Below, piece after piece: positions 51,092-59,573 of a DNA stretch of 64,000 nt; position 1 is the stretch's first letter, and each line of letters opens with the position of its first letter. The stretch spans positions 166,173 to 230,172 of the forward strand of contig DASVEE010000071.1 in the NCBI GenBank assembly GCA_036380735.1, given 5' to 3'. The notes under the pieces are model-generated. The model had not been told where the DNA came from and made no database searches. It was given only the letters and a program-made list of their open reading frames with translations. Origin of the DNA: DASVEE01 sp036380735. Lineage in GTDB: Bacteria; Acidobacteriota; Thermoanaerobaculia; Gp7-AA8. A program made the position numbers and the translations under genes.

Positions 51092-53822
51092 CGTGACTCG
51101 TCCCCTCGTCGTCAGGATCCGGTTCGTCCGGTTCGTCGCTGATATCGTCGTAGTCCGGATCGATTTCCGCGGCGTCGCTCTGCACGAAAGGCATCATCAT
51201 CTGGTTGCCAGCCGGACGACGACTTACGAATGACGCCTTGAATGCGTCCGGCGCGAGAAGAAGCTGCGTGAATGATTCAGATGTCAGCGGCACGCTGTCC
51301 CGTTTCGACAATGCGAGGGTACAGTATGGTAGGAGCAGCCGCCGTAGGTAGAGCCGTGGAACGAACGTGCCGCGAACGCTCTTTCCGCGATTGTCACGCA
51401 TAAACAGTCCGTAACGGATTAAATCGCGGTAGATCTCGAGGGCCAACCCATCAAGCCGAAACTCGTCGACGATCTCAACTCGAAAAGCCATGCGCGGCAC
51501 CTCGCGAGTGGTCTTGCCTTCAGTGATCTTGTACAGCGGCCCAACGAGTAGCCGAGTGGCGGCTGCCGCGAACGCTTCGACGATCGCTTTCAAGTGATCG
51601 CCGTATTCACCGGAAAGCTTGAATCCGGGTCGGCTTGCCTGCAGCCGCGCAAGCTCCCTCTTCATCTTCTCAGGATCTGTCGGCTCATTCCGTGTGTGCG
51701 AATTCAGCCACTCGCCGCCACGATTGCGGAAGGCGCGGTCTTGTACTGCCGGGTCGACCGGCAACTGCAGGTCGACCCCGCCATCGGGAGACAGTTTAGG
51801 CACCGCTTGATCGATGACGTCCGTGATGAGCTGAATCATGGTTCGGGTGTCGCCGGACCAAAGATTCGAAAACACGTCTTCGCCGAAGTACTGGACCCGG
51901 CCGCGGGAACGACCGCGCCGCTGAGATGAACCGCTCACCGCGGCCTGTTGAGACGCTGACTGATCTTGTACCGAAGTGCGAAGCCGGCGGGCGAACTCAG
52001 ATTTGGAGAGGCCGTTGCGGCCTAGGAAGGCACTCAGCGATGCGCCATGCGAAGGGACACGATGATCGACGCTCAAACGTCGGGAGAAGACCGCGTCCAA
52101 GAAGGCAAGGCGCTCCGCGTCCGGTAAGAACAACGACTCCTCGCCCATATCGACAAGTTGATAATCGTCACCATCTTGCAAATTTTTCCCAGCCGAGTCC
52201 TCCGGTACGAACGTCGTCCACGCCTCAGTTGCCACCTTCGTTAAGAAGTCGGGCGACCGCTGAAGGAGTAGGCGGTTCAGCACTCTTTGCATCGGGGCGG
52301 AGACGCGCGGCGTGGAGAAGTCGTCAACAAACAACAGTACGGATCGCTCGCCGATCCAATCGCACGAACTACGCGCCTGTTGAACAAGCCGCGGCAGCCA
52401 GCGGTGCTGTGCCAGCTCTGCGTATCCAGGGAACGAGTCTTTTCCGCCACCACCGGCGAACGTCCATTTGATTTGTTCGAGTACCGCCCGGTATCGCTCT
52501 AGGCGATCCTCACCAACCAGTAGCGTGTTGTACGTGTCCGGCACAAGCCAGCGTTGCACGGCCGCGAGCAAGCTATCTGGAGCTACCTCGTTGTGGCGCC
52601 CAGAACGTGCGGACTGCACCGCTAGGAGATCGGCCAGAATACATAGATTCGCATAACACGTGAGGCGCTGCTCATCGTCGACCGTCGGCGTGTCAGGAAA
52701 TCGTGCGAATGCATCGGCGAAATCGTTTGCGTTAACGTACAACGCGACGAAGCGGTTTTGCACAGGAAGGTCCGGTACCTCTCCGCATTCTACGACGAGC
52801 CGCTCACTCAACCGGCGAAACAGCATCGTTTTGCCGCACCCGCGTGGCCCTGTAACTACGGTGGGGATATCGAGGGCAAGAATCTTTGACCGTGCAGGGA
52901 CGGTTGGCACGAACAGGCGGCGCCACCACTCCCAACGGTCGCCGATCATCTCGCTCACTTGGAATTGTCCGACGGAAGGCGCTTCCCCAAGCAAGACTGA
53001 CACAGAGTTGCCGGTCGGAATTGGCGAGCGGGCCTCGCTTGCCTGCGCGTCTCGTTTGATGTTCGCCAGAACGTGAAGGAGCTCCAGCGGCGTACGCCGC
53101 TCGGCACCACCTCGCTCCCGAAGCAGCTTGCCCAGGTCGCGTTGTATCGCTTTAAGCGTTTGACGGTGAGTAGACGTCGCCGTGGCGTAATCGATATGCG
53201 ACACCATAATGTTTATCAGTGTCGCGAGACCTTCGTAGTCGTCCTTCGGTGTCGTTGCACCACCCGTGGCGCCGTATCCGAAGTCAGACACATATACCGG
53301 TGCCCGTGGCTGCAATGAGTCGTCGAGTCGCGCAATTTTTTGATTGCCAATCAAGATGTTGCCGGCGTGGAGGTCGCCGTGGCGAACGACTCCGTGCTCG
53401 TGACAAGCGTGCAGCACGTGCAGAACCTTCTCGACTAGCGCGATTAGAAAGCTAGTCGGTATTCTTTGCACCCGTTTCAGATGATCACGAAGGTTCTCGC
53501 CGGGATCGATATAGTCCCACACTGTGAACTGGCACAGCCGGCTTGCGCCTTCGTGAGTTACTCTTGCCTCACTTAAGTCATGAAAGTGAACTACACCATC
53601 AATGTGGTCGAGGCGCATCACCTTCTTGACTTCTACCTCCCAACCCGCCTTGAGTTCGTCGAAAACGAGTTTCACTGCGCGAGTCGCTTCAGGGAAGTCG
53701 TGATGGTGGGCACGGTATACGTAACCGATTCGGCCGGCGCCGACAAACTGAACGAGATCGTATTTGCCGACTTGCTTGCCAGCTAAGCTACGACACCACG
53801 TATCATCGTTCGTTCGCGTCAT
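51078..53822 (-). CDS. Protein kinase-AAA ATPase fusion (Ser/Thr kinase plus ORC/Cdc6-like P-loop NTPase)
   Basis: ATG 53822 gives 914 residues; TTG 53870 would add 16. Residues 20-265 form a eukaryotic-like kinase: Gly loop VGAGRIGYVYRA, Lys51 in AVKLV, catalytic loop HGDLHAGN (D150, N155) and SDFG (D180). The usual HRD arginine is replaced by Gly. Residues about 300-560 are a P-loop ATPase with Walker A GPRGCGKT (325-332) and Walker B SVLLFVDDF (D500, D501), resembling ORC/Cdc6 or STAND ATPases. The C-terminus (about 700-885) looks winged-helix-like and ends in a strongly acidic tail. Kinase-ATPase fusions occur in anti-phage systems. It heads a three-gene operon. Confidence 0.85.
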   Translation of the reverse strand: MTRTNDDTWCRSLAGKQVGKYDLVQFVGAGRIGYVYRAHHHDFPEATRAVKLVFDELKAGWEVEVKKVMRLDHIDGVVHFHDLSEARVTHEGASRLCQFTVWDYIDPGENLRDHLKRVQRIPTSFLIALVEKVLHVLHACHEHGVVRHGDLHAGNILIGNQKIARLDDSLQPRAPVYVSDFGYGATGGATTPKDDYEGLATLINIMVSHIDYATATSTHRQTLKAIQRDLGKLLRERGGAERRTPLELLHVLANIKRDAQASEARSPIPTGNSVSVLLGEAPSVGQFQVSEMIGDRWEWWRRLFVPTVPARSKILALDIPTVVTGPRGCGKTMLFRRLSERLVVECGEVPDLPVQNRFVALYVNANDFADAFARFPDTPTVDDEQRLTCYANLCILADLLAVQSARSGRHNEVAPDSLLAAVQRWLVPDTYNTLLVGEDRLERYRAVLEQIKWTFAGGGGKDSFPGYAELAQHRWLPRLVQQARSSCDWIGERSVLLFVDDFSTPRVSAPMQRVLNRLLLQRSPDFLTKVATEAWTTFVPEDSAGKNLQDGDDYQLVDMGEESLFLPDAERLAFLDAVFSRRLSVDHRVPSHGASLSAFLGRNGLSKSEFARRLRTSVQDQSASQQAAVSGSSQRRGRSRGRVQYFGEDVFSNLWSGDTRTMIQLITDVIDQAVPKLSPDGGVDLQLPVDPAVQDRAFRNRGGEWLNSHTRNEPTDPEKMKRELARLQASRPGFKLSGEYGDHLKAIVEAFAAAATRLLVGPLYKITEGKTTREVPRMAFRVEIVDEFRLDGLALEIYRDLIRYGLFMRDNRGKSVRGTFVPRLYLRRLLLPYCTLALSKRDSVPLTSESFTQLLLAPDAFKASFVSRRPAGNQMMMPFVQSDAAEIDPDYDDISDEPDEPDPDDEGTSHDDED

Positions 53823-54129
53823 CCAGTACGATCCATTCGCATCACGCTCGGGGACGCTTAGAGTGGCCAAAGCTGCCGCGGAATCGGCACATCAGTTCAT
53901 GCCGCGAAAAGGGGCATGAGTGATGCGTCGGGATGCTGAGCCACAAGTGCCTAGACCTTTCCGGTGCGTGAACGTTGGACAGAATACCGGATCGGCTGCC
54001 GAAATCAACGCCTCGCCTCGGCCATCGGAGCGCCCGCAGAGCCGATCGTGGCGCTGCCGATAACCGCGCTACCCATCGTAGAATGCCGCGCTCGTGCCGT
54101 CGGACGGCGCGAAGCAGTAGGATAGCGGC
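53823..54129. promoter_or_regulatory. Divergent control region of the island
   Basis: These 307 bases separate the kinase-ATPase start from the methyltransferase start on opposite strands, so both promoters must lie here. Frames inside it have no starts worth calling. I see no clear -35/-10 pair and no repeat. If TTG 53870 is the true kinase start, the region shrinks to 259 bases. Confidence 0.4.
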
Positions 54130-55257
54130 ATGGCTGGCAAGGAACAGCAGCACGATAACCTCGAGATCAGTTGCGACTGGGCGGGCAGTGCGTGGCAGGA
54201 CGAGTCCACGTTTCACCAACTCGCGCCGTACATCGGGAAAGTGAAATCCTCGATGGCACGCTCTCTGATCTCGCAGTTCTCAAGCGAAGGCGATGTTGTG
54301 TTCGACCCGTTTGCTGGTTGCGGAACCTTCGCGTTGGAGGCTTGGTCGGCGCGACGGCATGTTATTGCGAACGACCTGAGTCCATATGCGACGGTGCTTA
54401 CGCGCGCGAAGCTATTCCCGTATGAGTCACTTCGTGCTGCGCAACTCGATCTGGAACGTCTCGCGAAACCCGCGCGCTTAGGCGCCGAAGCGATCGATCT
54501 CCGATCTGTGCCGCAGTGGGTCCGAAAGTTCTTCCACCCCGAGACACTTCGCGAGACGCTCGCCTGGTCTCGGTTGCTTGCACGAAAGCGGAAGTGGTTT
54601 CTCTTAGCCTGCTTGTTGGGTATTCTGCACCATCAGCGGCCGGGATTTCTTTCATTCCCGAGTAGCCACACAGTTCCGTATTTGCGCACCCACAAGTTCC
54701 CACGATCAAGCTTTGCCGATCTTTACACCTACCGTGCCGTTCACGAGCGGCTCGCCGCCAAGGTTATTCGTGCGTTTCGCCGCGTTCCGCGGCTAGATTT
54801 TGCAATCCGGCGGGAATGTTCAGAACAGCATGCCGAAAGACTTCGCTTCAACAGAACCGTCGATGCGATAATCTCAAGTCCTCCGTATATGCGACAACTT
54901 GACTATGGGCGCGATAACCGACTGCGCCTATGGTTTCTGGGGTGTAGTGACTGGCGCGGCCTAGACGGTTTGGTGTCGCCGCGCGAAGAGAGTTTCCTCA
55001 CACTGATGCGCGACTGTTTCCGTCGCTGGCGCACTGCTCTGAAGGCAGGTGGGTACTGTGTGCTTATTGTAGGTGACGCCTGCAGCAGGCTCGACGAGCG
55101 GAACCTGCCCGATGTCGTGATGGATGTCGCGAGACGGGTTGGCGGCTATGATGTCATCGCACAGTATAAAGATCTGATTCCTAATGAGCGTCGGGTTCGG
55201 CGAGGCATTACCGGGAGTGTATCGGAAACGGTACTCGTGCTTCGGAGGACAACTTGA
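54130..55257 (+). CDS. DNA methyltransferase (N4-cytosine or N6-adenine type)
   Basis: A 375-residue amino-methyltransferase. S-adenosylmethionine motif I is DPFAGCGT (59-66) and catalytic motif IV is ISSPPYMRQ (SPPY, 250-253), giving the I-then-IV order. NDLSPYATVLTRAK follows motif I. The central segment 110-235 is probably the target-recognition part. SPPY is most common in N4-cytosine enzymes, but adenine specificity is possible. No restriction endonuclease is adjacent. It is divergent from the kinase-ATPase operon and followed by an XRE regulator on the other strand, suggesting a role in self-marking or in modification-sensing defence. Confidence 0.88.
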   Translation: MAGKEQQHDNLEISCDWAGSAWQDESTFHQLAPYIGKVKSSMARSLISQFSSEGDVVFDPFAGCGTFALEAWSARRHVIANDLSPYATVLTRAKLFPYESLRAAQLDLERLAKPARLGAEAIDLRSVPQWVRKFFHPETLRETLAWSRLLARKRKWFLLACLLGILHHQRPGFLSFPSSHTVPYLRTHKFPRSSFADLYTYRAVHERLAAKVIRAFRRVPRLDFAIRRECSEQHAERLRFNRTVDAIISSPPYMRQLDYGRDNRLRLWFLGCSDWRGLDGLVSPREESFLTLMRDCFRRWRTALKAGGYCVLIVGDACSRLDERNLPDVVMDVARRVGGYDVIAQYKDLIPNERRVRRGITGSVSETVLVLRRTT

Positions 55258-55318
55258 GCCGTTCGCCTCGGGCTCTAGTCGCAATTTATGCCTAGTAAAT
55301 TCGTGCCGGCGTCAGGCT

Positions 55319-55564
55319 TTACGACCTTCGTGCGAAGTGGTCGAACACCTCCACCAACTCACACATCGAACACTCCAGCGCATCCGCTAACCGAATCAAC
55401 ATCGACAGACTCGGGATCTTCACGCCGCGTTCGAGGTTGCTGATGAACGGCTCGTTCGATTCGCAGCGATCAGCAAGCTGCTGCTGAGTCAGGCCGCGCG
55501 CCGTCCGCAGCGCACGTAGATGCCCGCCGAAAACTTCGCCTTCGGAGCCGCGTTTCGACGGCAC
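55319..55564 (-). CDS. XRE-family transcriptional regulator
   Basis: GTG start at 55564. The 81-residue product is little more than one Cro/CI helix-turn-helix: GLTQQQLADRCESNEPFISNLERG, then PSLSMLIRLADALECSMCELVEVF. Such minimal XRE proteins usually repress their own cassette. It is convergent with the methyltransferase and divergent from the 55638 gene; the 73 bases between carry a promoter with a dyad over its -10. It is therefore likely to control the downstream pair or the island operon. Confidence 0.88.
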   Translation of the reverse strand: MPSKRGSEGEVFGGHLRALRTARGLTQQQLADRCESNEPFISNLERGVKIPSLSMLIRLADALECSMCELVEVFDHFARRS

Positions 55565-55580
55565 TTACGCGTGCCTCCAC

Positions 55581-55617
55581 TTGACAGGAACGTGTAAGCG
55601 ACTTATCCTAGTGGATA
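55581..55617 (+). promoter_or_regulatory. Sigma-70-like promoter with overlapping dyad
   Basis: TTGACA at 55581-55586, a 17-base spacer and TATCCT at 55604-55609, reading toward the 55638 gene. The -10 is part of a perfect inverted repeat TATCC-TAGT-GGATA (55604-55617), positioned as an operator that would block the promoter; the divergent XRE protein is the obvious candidate. Confidence 0.6.
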
Positions 55618-55637
55618 GATCGACACGGAGGCACGCC

Positions 55638-56114
55638 ATGCCCAACCCCACTCCCGCCCAGATCGGCCGCATTTTCCTCTGCCCCGACACGGACTTCGAC
55701 CTCACGGCCGCGGCCGGGCTGCTCGGGGTGACGCGGGGAGCGCTGGAGCGGGACATCGGCGATGGGGTCATTGTAGCCACTTCGACTTCCCTCGGCGTGC
55801 GGATCAGTCGCGAGGAGATGGTTGCGGCGGCGATGCGGCTCTGGGAGCAGAGCGTCATTGAGGACGCTCTCGGCGCCGACGCGGCGGCGGTGTTGCCGGA
55901 GGCGATCCGGCTCGTGCTCCTCGGCGTGCGCGTCCCGCGCTACCAGCGCGACATGCTGGTCGCGCTCGCGCGGCGGCATCGCGTGTCGATGGACGAGATC
56001 GTGACGCGTGAGCTGGAGGATGTGGCCTGCGCGTACGCGGAGGAGCTCGCGGGTGCGGTGCCGTCGCTCGCGATCGGCCTCGGGCTCGGCGCCGTGGGTG
56101 CTCTGCGAGTGTGA
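55638..56114 (+). CDS. Hypothetical protein paired with a SymE-like toxin
   Basis: ATG 55638 with GGAGG 5 bases upstream of the spacer. The 158-residue product begins with a helix-turn-helix-like segment (FDLTAAAGLLGVTRGALERDI). A helical region follows (VPRYQRDMLVALARRHRVSMDEIVTRELED) that resembles an excisionase or antitoxin fold. It is transcribed from the dyad promoter and lies 10 bases upstream of the SymE-like gene. Its position suggests an antitoxin or regulator; no known family is recognised. Confidence 0.55.
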   Translation: MPNPTPAQIGRIFLCPDTDFDLTAAAGLLGVTRGALERDIGDGVIVATSTSLGVRISREEMVAAAMRLWEQSVIEDALGADAAAVLPEAIRLVLLGVRVPRYQRDMLVALARRHRVSMDEIVTRELEDVACAYAEELAGAVPSLAIGLGLGAVGALRV

Positions 56115-56124
56115 GAGACGAGCG

Positions 56125-56403
56125 ATGAAGAACGGAGAGAACGACAAGCCCTGCAACCACTGCGACCCCCCACGCGCGAGCTCTCGCGGTGGACGCGGGA
56201 AGCCTCGCGAGCTGAGCGTCACCTCCCTCTATCGTGCCGCGCAGGTGTTTGGCGCGAGAGGGGAGTCGGTGCCGTACCTGCGGCTCTCCGGCCGGTGGCT
56301 CGAACGGCTCGGGTTCGCTCGCGGTTCCCGGGTGGTCGTGGTCGAGGAGCGGGGGAGGCTGACGCTCACGGTTGCTGACGGGGACGGGCTGGCGCGTCGC
56401 TGA
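56125..56403 (+). CDS. SymE-like toxin-family protein
   Basis: A 92-residue protein whose C-terminal half, VPYLRLSGRWLERLGFARGSRVVVVEERGRLTLTV (49-83), matches the SymE toxin core (LxLxGxWLxxxGFxxGxxVxVxxxxGxLxI), an AbrB-like fold. In E. coli SymE is an SOS-induced toxin held back by an antisense RNA. The N-terminal third is Cys/Arg-rich and different from SymE. It lies directly after the 158-residue gene, so a protein antitoxin is possible here. The family call is good; toxicity is untested. Confidence 0.7.
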   Translation: MKNGENDKPCNHCDPPRASSRGGRGKPRELSVTSLYRAAQVFGARGESVPYLRLSGRWLERLGFARGSRVVVVEERGRLTLTVADGDGLARR

Positions 56404-56562
56404 CAGCGTCTGCGAGCGGCCCTCCTGGTGTGCCAGCAGGGTGGCAGCTCGACGCTGCCACTGGGGGAAAGCGGCAGCTGGTGAGGCGTCGCTGCCGCAG
56501 TCCAAACTCGAGCCGTGGGCCGTGCGCTTTTGGGGGTGTCGTCGCGGAGCGTCCGGTGGGAA

Positions 56563-56603
56563 CGAGCAGAACCGCGGCCGCCAGCGGGCCGCGGTTCTGC
56601 TCG
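56563..56603. terminator. Strong 17-bp hairpin between convergent genes
   Basis: CGAGCAGAACCGCGGCC at 56563-56579 pairs perfectly with 56587-56603 around a 7-base loop. There is no clear U-tract on the plus strand. It lies between the SymE-like stop (56403) and the serine hydrolase stop (56611), and would act on both strands. Confidence 0.75.
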
Positions 56604-56610
56604 TCCTCGG

Positions 56611-58284
56611 CTACTTTCGTTTTCCTCGCACGCCGCCGAGGAGGATTTCGTCGCCGTCGATGCGTAACGTCGCGGCGGTGCCGAGGTGGGGGTTCCAGGT
56701 CACCAGCTCGCGGTCGGATTGGGGGATGAAGCGGTAGAGGTCGGGGAACTGGCGCGGCGGGTTGGCGTGGGCGAACATGCCGGCCGGACGCTGCTCCCAG
56801 CGCACGATCGTGCCGCTTTTTTCGAATTGCATGAGAACGTACGCGTGCCGTTGGTCGCGCGCCTCGACGACCCAAAGTGGCGTGGCGCCGAGGAACTTGC
56901 CGCGGCGCTCCTGCGCGCGCTGCATCCAGCCGGTCCAGAACTCCCGCTCCTCCTCCGCCGTCGCCGTCGGGACGAGCTGCTGCGTGAGCAGCTCGAACGT
57001 GCCGGCGGCGATCTGCTCGAAGCCGGCCTTCGCCGTCGCCAGCAGTTGCTTTGCACGCTCGTCCTCGATGACCGCCGCGGGGCGCGTCAGCTCGATGAAG
57101 GAGAACGGGTCGAGGGCGAGCTGGCCGCCTTCCAGGCGCAGCTCGAGCTCCCGGCCGGAGGCGAGCGTATAGCGGCCGGCGAGGCGCTCCACGTCGACGC
57201 GGCCCTGCGGCTTCGGCGGCAGCGGGACCGTCCCGCCGAAGAGGAGCGTCAGCACGTCGTTCTCGGCCGAAAAATTCTGGCGGAAGTTGTTCGTCGAGAA
57301 GACCACCACCACGTCGCGGTCGAGGTAGCGGCGGAGGTTCGTGCCGAAGATGCCGTTGCCGCCGGAGTGGGACACCATCCGTCCCTGCGGCGTCTCGGTG
57401 ACGAGCCAGCCGATGGCCATCTTCTCGTCGCGGCGCCCGGTCTCGGCCACCGGCTGCGACGCCCGCGCCCGGGCCGCGGCCGAGGTGATGTTTGTCGTGT
57501 CGAGCGCGCGCGCCCACTGGCCGAGCTCGCGCACGCTGGAGAGGAAGCCGCCGTTGCCGCGCAGGCTCCACGACGGGCCGTCGCCGTACCACGCCTTCTC
57601 CAGCGGCGTGCCGTCGTCGCGATCGCCTTCATAGCCGCGCGCGACGTTGCGCCCGAGGAAGTTGGGGATGACGTAGCCGGTCTGCTTCAGGCCCGCGGGG
57701 ACGAGGAGCCGCTCGTGGATCACCAGCTCGTACGGCTTCCCGCTGAGGTCCTCCAGGATCGCCCCCAGCAGGCTGTAGCAACTGTTGCAGTACCCCCAGC
57801 GCGAGCCCGGCTCGAAGCGCAGCTTCTCCGCGAACGCCATGGCGATCATCTTCTCGCGCGGAATCAGCTCGTAGTCGTCGCCGGTGTAGAGCGGCAGGCC
57901 GGCCGTGTGCGTGAGGAGCTGCCGCAGCGTGATGGCGCGCTTGTCCTCCGGTACGTCCGCGAAGAACTTCGGCAGCGTGTCGTCGAGCGAGATCCTGCCG
58001 CTGTCGACGTACTGCTGGATGGCCGTGGCGGTGAAGGTCTTGACGATCGAGCCGACGTCGAAAAGCGTGTCGGCCGTGATGGGGACGTTCCTGGCCCGGT
58101 CGGCCAGCCCATAGCCCTCGGCCAGGACGACGTTGCCTTTGTGCATGACGAGCAGCGCGCCGGAGAACCCGAAGGCCTCCAGCCGCTCGAGGTAGTCGTG
58201 CGCGGCCTTCGCGCGCGGCGCCTCCTGCGCGTGCGCCGCGAACGTGGCCAGAACAGCGATGCAGACAGCAAGGATTCGTGTCAT
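56611..58284 (-). CDS. Secreted serine hydrolase (beta-lactamase/DD-peptidase family) with C-terminal domain
   Basis: Start at ATG 58284, where a signal peptide begins (MTRILAVCIAVLATFAAHAQ); the frame extends through the 21-bp array but that part is repeat. The 557-residue product has SxxK in FDVGSIVKTFTA near residue 75, YxN as GYCNSCYS near 170 and HSGG in MVSHSGGNGIFG near 305. After residue 370 comes a lipocalin-like beta domain seen in related esterases/peptidases. It would hydrolyse peptide or ester bonds in the periplasm. Unlike the 26.8 kb paralogue, the YxN motif is canonical. Confidence 0.87.
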   Translation of the reverse strand: MTRILAVCIAVLATFAAHAQEAPRAKAAHDYLERLEAFGFSGALLVMHKGNVVLAEGYGLADRARNVPITADTLFDVGSIVKTFTATAIQQYVDSGRISLDDTLPKFFADVPEDKRAITLRQLLTHTAGLPLYTGDDYELIPREKMIAMAFAEKLRFEPGSRWGYCNSCYSLLGAILEDLSGKPYELVIHERLLVPAGLKQTGYVIPNFLGRNVARGYEGDRDDGTPLEKAWYGDGPSWSLRGNGGFLSSVRELGQWARALDTTNITSAAARARASQPVAETGRRDEKMAIGWLVTETPQGRMVSHSGGNGIFGTNLRRYLDRDVVVVFSTNNFRQNFSAENDVLTLLFGGTVPLPPKPQGRVDVERLAGRYTLASGRELELRLEGGQLALDPFSFIELTRPAAVIEDERAKQLLATAKAGFEQIAAGTFELLTQQLVPTATAEEEREFWTGWMQRAQERRGKFLGATPLWVVEARDQRHAYVLMQFEKSGTIVRWEQRPAGMFAHANPPRQFPDLYRFIPQSDRELVTWNPHLGTAATLRIDGDEILLGGVRGKRK

Positions 58285-58385
58285 GCCACCGGATACGCGC
58301 CGTGGCCCACGAGGTTGGAACGGTGGGATATCCGGCCGTGCCGGTGGGACGGACGGCATTTTCATGGGCCGGGCGTGCCACGGGA

Positions 58386-58658
58386 GCGGTTTGGATCGCC
58401 GCGTGAGCGGTTTTTCCGCTCGCGTGAGCCGTTTATCCGCTCGCGTGAGCGGTTTTCCGGCTCGCGCGAGCGGTTCCACAGCCCGCGTGAGCGGTTCCAC
58501 AGCCTGCGCGAGCGGTTCCACGGCTCGCGCGAGCGGTTCCACAGCCTACGCGAGCGGTTCAACAGCTCGCGTGAGCGGTTCAACAGCCTGCGCGAGCGGT
58601 TTTTCGGCTGGCGTGAGCGGTTTTACCGGCCGCGCGGCCGGTTTTTTCGCTGCGGCGG
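58386..58658. repeat. 21-bp tandem repeat array, 13 units, upstream of the serine hydrolase
   Basis: Thirteen head-to-tail units of exactly 21 bases, most of the form GAGCGGTTNNACNGCYYGCGY. The junction between units gives a dyad (CCGCTCGCGTGAGCGG). No spacers, so not CRISPR. Read on the minus strand it keeps an open EPLARAV-type heptapeptide frame into the hydrolase gene, whose start is 101 bases away. Architecture and position match the array at 2957-3209, although the sequence is different. Confidence 0.9.
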
Positions 58659-58737
58659 CCAGTCCTCCCGTTCGCATCCAGGCGGAGCGGGGGGAGACGG
58701 CCGCCGAACTTTTTTTCGCGCAGATCAAAATATGCAC

Positions 58738-58766
58738 TTGACGTATTGATACGGCAGATGCATACT
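58738..58766 (+). promoter_or_regulatory. Sigma-70-like promoter candidate for the 58919 operon
   Basis: TTGACG at 58738-58743, a 17-base spacer, then CATACT at 58761-58766, in an AT-richer stretch. It reads toward the 58919 gene, leaving a 5' UTR of about 145 bases with a GCCGCCGGCGG-type hairpin near 58871-58900. Confidence 0.45.
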
Positions 58767-58918
58767 GTTTCTCGATCGATCAATTCCCCCGGCACGTTGG
58801 ATCGCGTAGGTCACACCGCTGCCGAAATCGCCCGTCCCGGTCCGGCCAGATCGCGAAGGGTAACCACGACGCCGCCGGCGGGCTTCACCGCCGCCGGCGG
58901 AGATAAGGAGAGCTTTGG

Positions 58919-59488
58919 ATGCCGCTTCCGCCGAATGCCCCGACGACAGTTCGCCCCGCCGAATTGGCTGCGGTCGAAGGTGACGTGCCTCCGACCCTGA
59001 CCATCACGCACTACAAGAGAGTCGCTGACGATTTTCTCGCGCAACTGCGCCTCATTTCCGACCTCGTGCCCCGGCTCGAACGCCAGACGGCCACGAGAAA
59101 ACACGTCCTCGCCCGCCTGAACACGCCCATGGAGTTCCTCGAGACCGTCGTAGCCGCCGTCGAGCGCACGCCCGAGCTGCAGGCGCTCAACAAGCTCGAC
59201 GTCCCGGCCGCCCAGGACGCGCTGCAGTTCATCGCCGCGTTCCGTACCGTCCTGCACGAGGTCGCGGCCTTCATCGATGCCCTGAAGTTCACCCTCCACA
59301 CGAAGCGCGCGGCGGTCACGACGGACGCGCAGAACGTCTATCGCATCGCCCAGGCGCTGGCGAAGGACGGCGCCAACGCCGGGCTGTCGGCGGGGGTCGC
59401 GGCCATGAAACGCGACCGCCTCCGCCGCCGCAAAGCAAAGGAAGAGAAGGAAGAGGAGGTGGAGATTATCGAAAAGAAAGCAGCGTAG
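58919..59488 (+). CDS. Hypothetical helical protein next to a protealysin-like peptidase
   Basis: ATG 58919 with AAGGAGAG at 58904-58911. The 189-residue protein is mostly helical (ITHYKRVADDFLAQLRLISDLVPRL; LQFIAAFRTVLHEVAAFIDALKFTLHTKRAA) and ends in a basic and then acidic tail (RRRKAKEEKEEEVEIIEKKAA). There is no signal peptide. It lies 85 bases upstream of the M4 peptidase, probably in one operon. It could be a chaperone, inhibitor or substrate. No family recognised. Confidence 0.65.
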   Translation: MPLPPNAPTTVRPAELAAVEGDVPPTLTITHYKRVADDFLAQLRLISDLVPRLERQTATRKHVLARLNTPMEFLETVVAAVERTPELQALNKLDVPAAQDALQFIAAFRTVLHEVAAFIDALKFTLHTKRAAVTTDAQNVYRIAQALAKDGANAGLSAGVAAMKRDRLRRRKAKEEKEEEVEIIEKKAA

Positions 59489-59573
59489 CAGTTAGGTAAG
59501 GCAGGAGCCCGGTCCGCGTTCCAGCGCGGGCCGGGCAACACGAAAACCCTCCGACGAAGAAAGGAAAACGTGC

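Noticed and set aside
56366..57592. 408-residue minus-strand frame over the SymE-like and hydrolase region
   Set aside because: Shadow frame with Arg/Pro-rich composition lying across a terminator hairpin.
58386..58658. CRISPR-like array
   Set aside because: Thirteen contiguous 21-base units, again without spacers.
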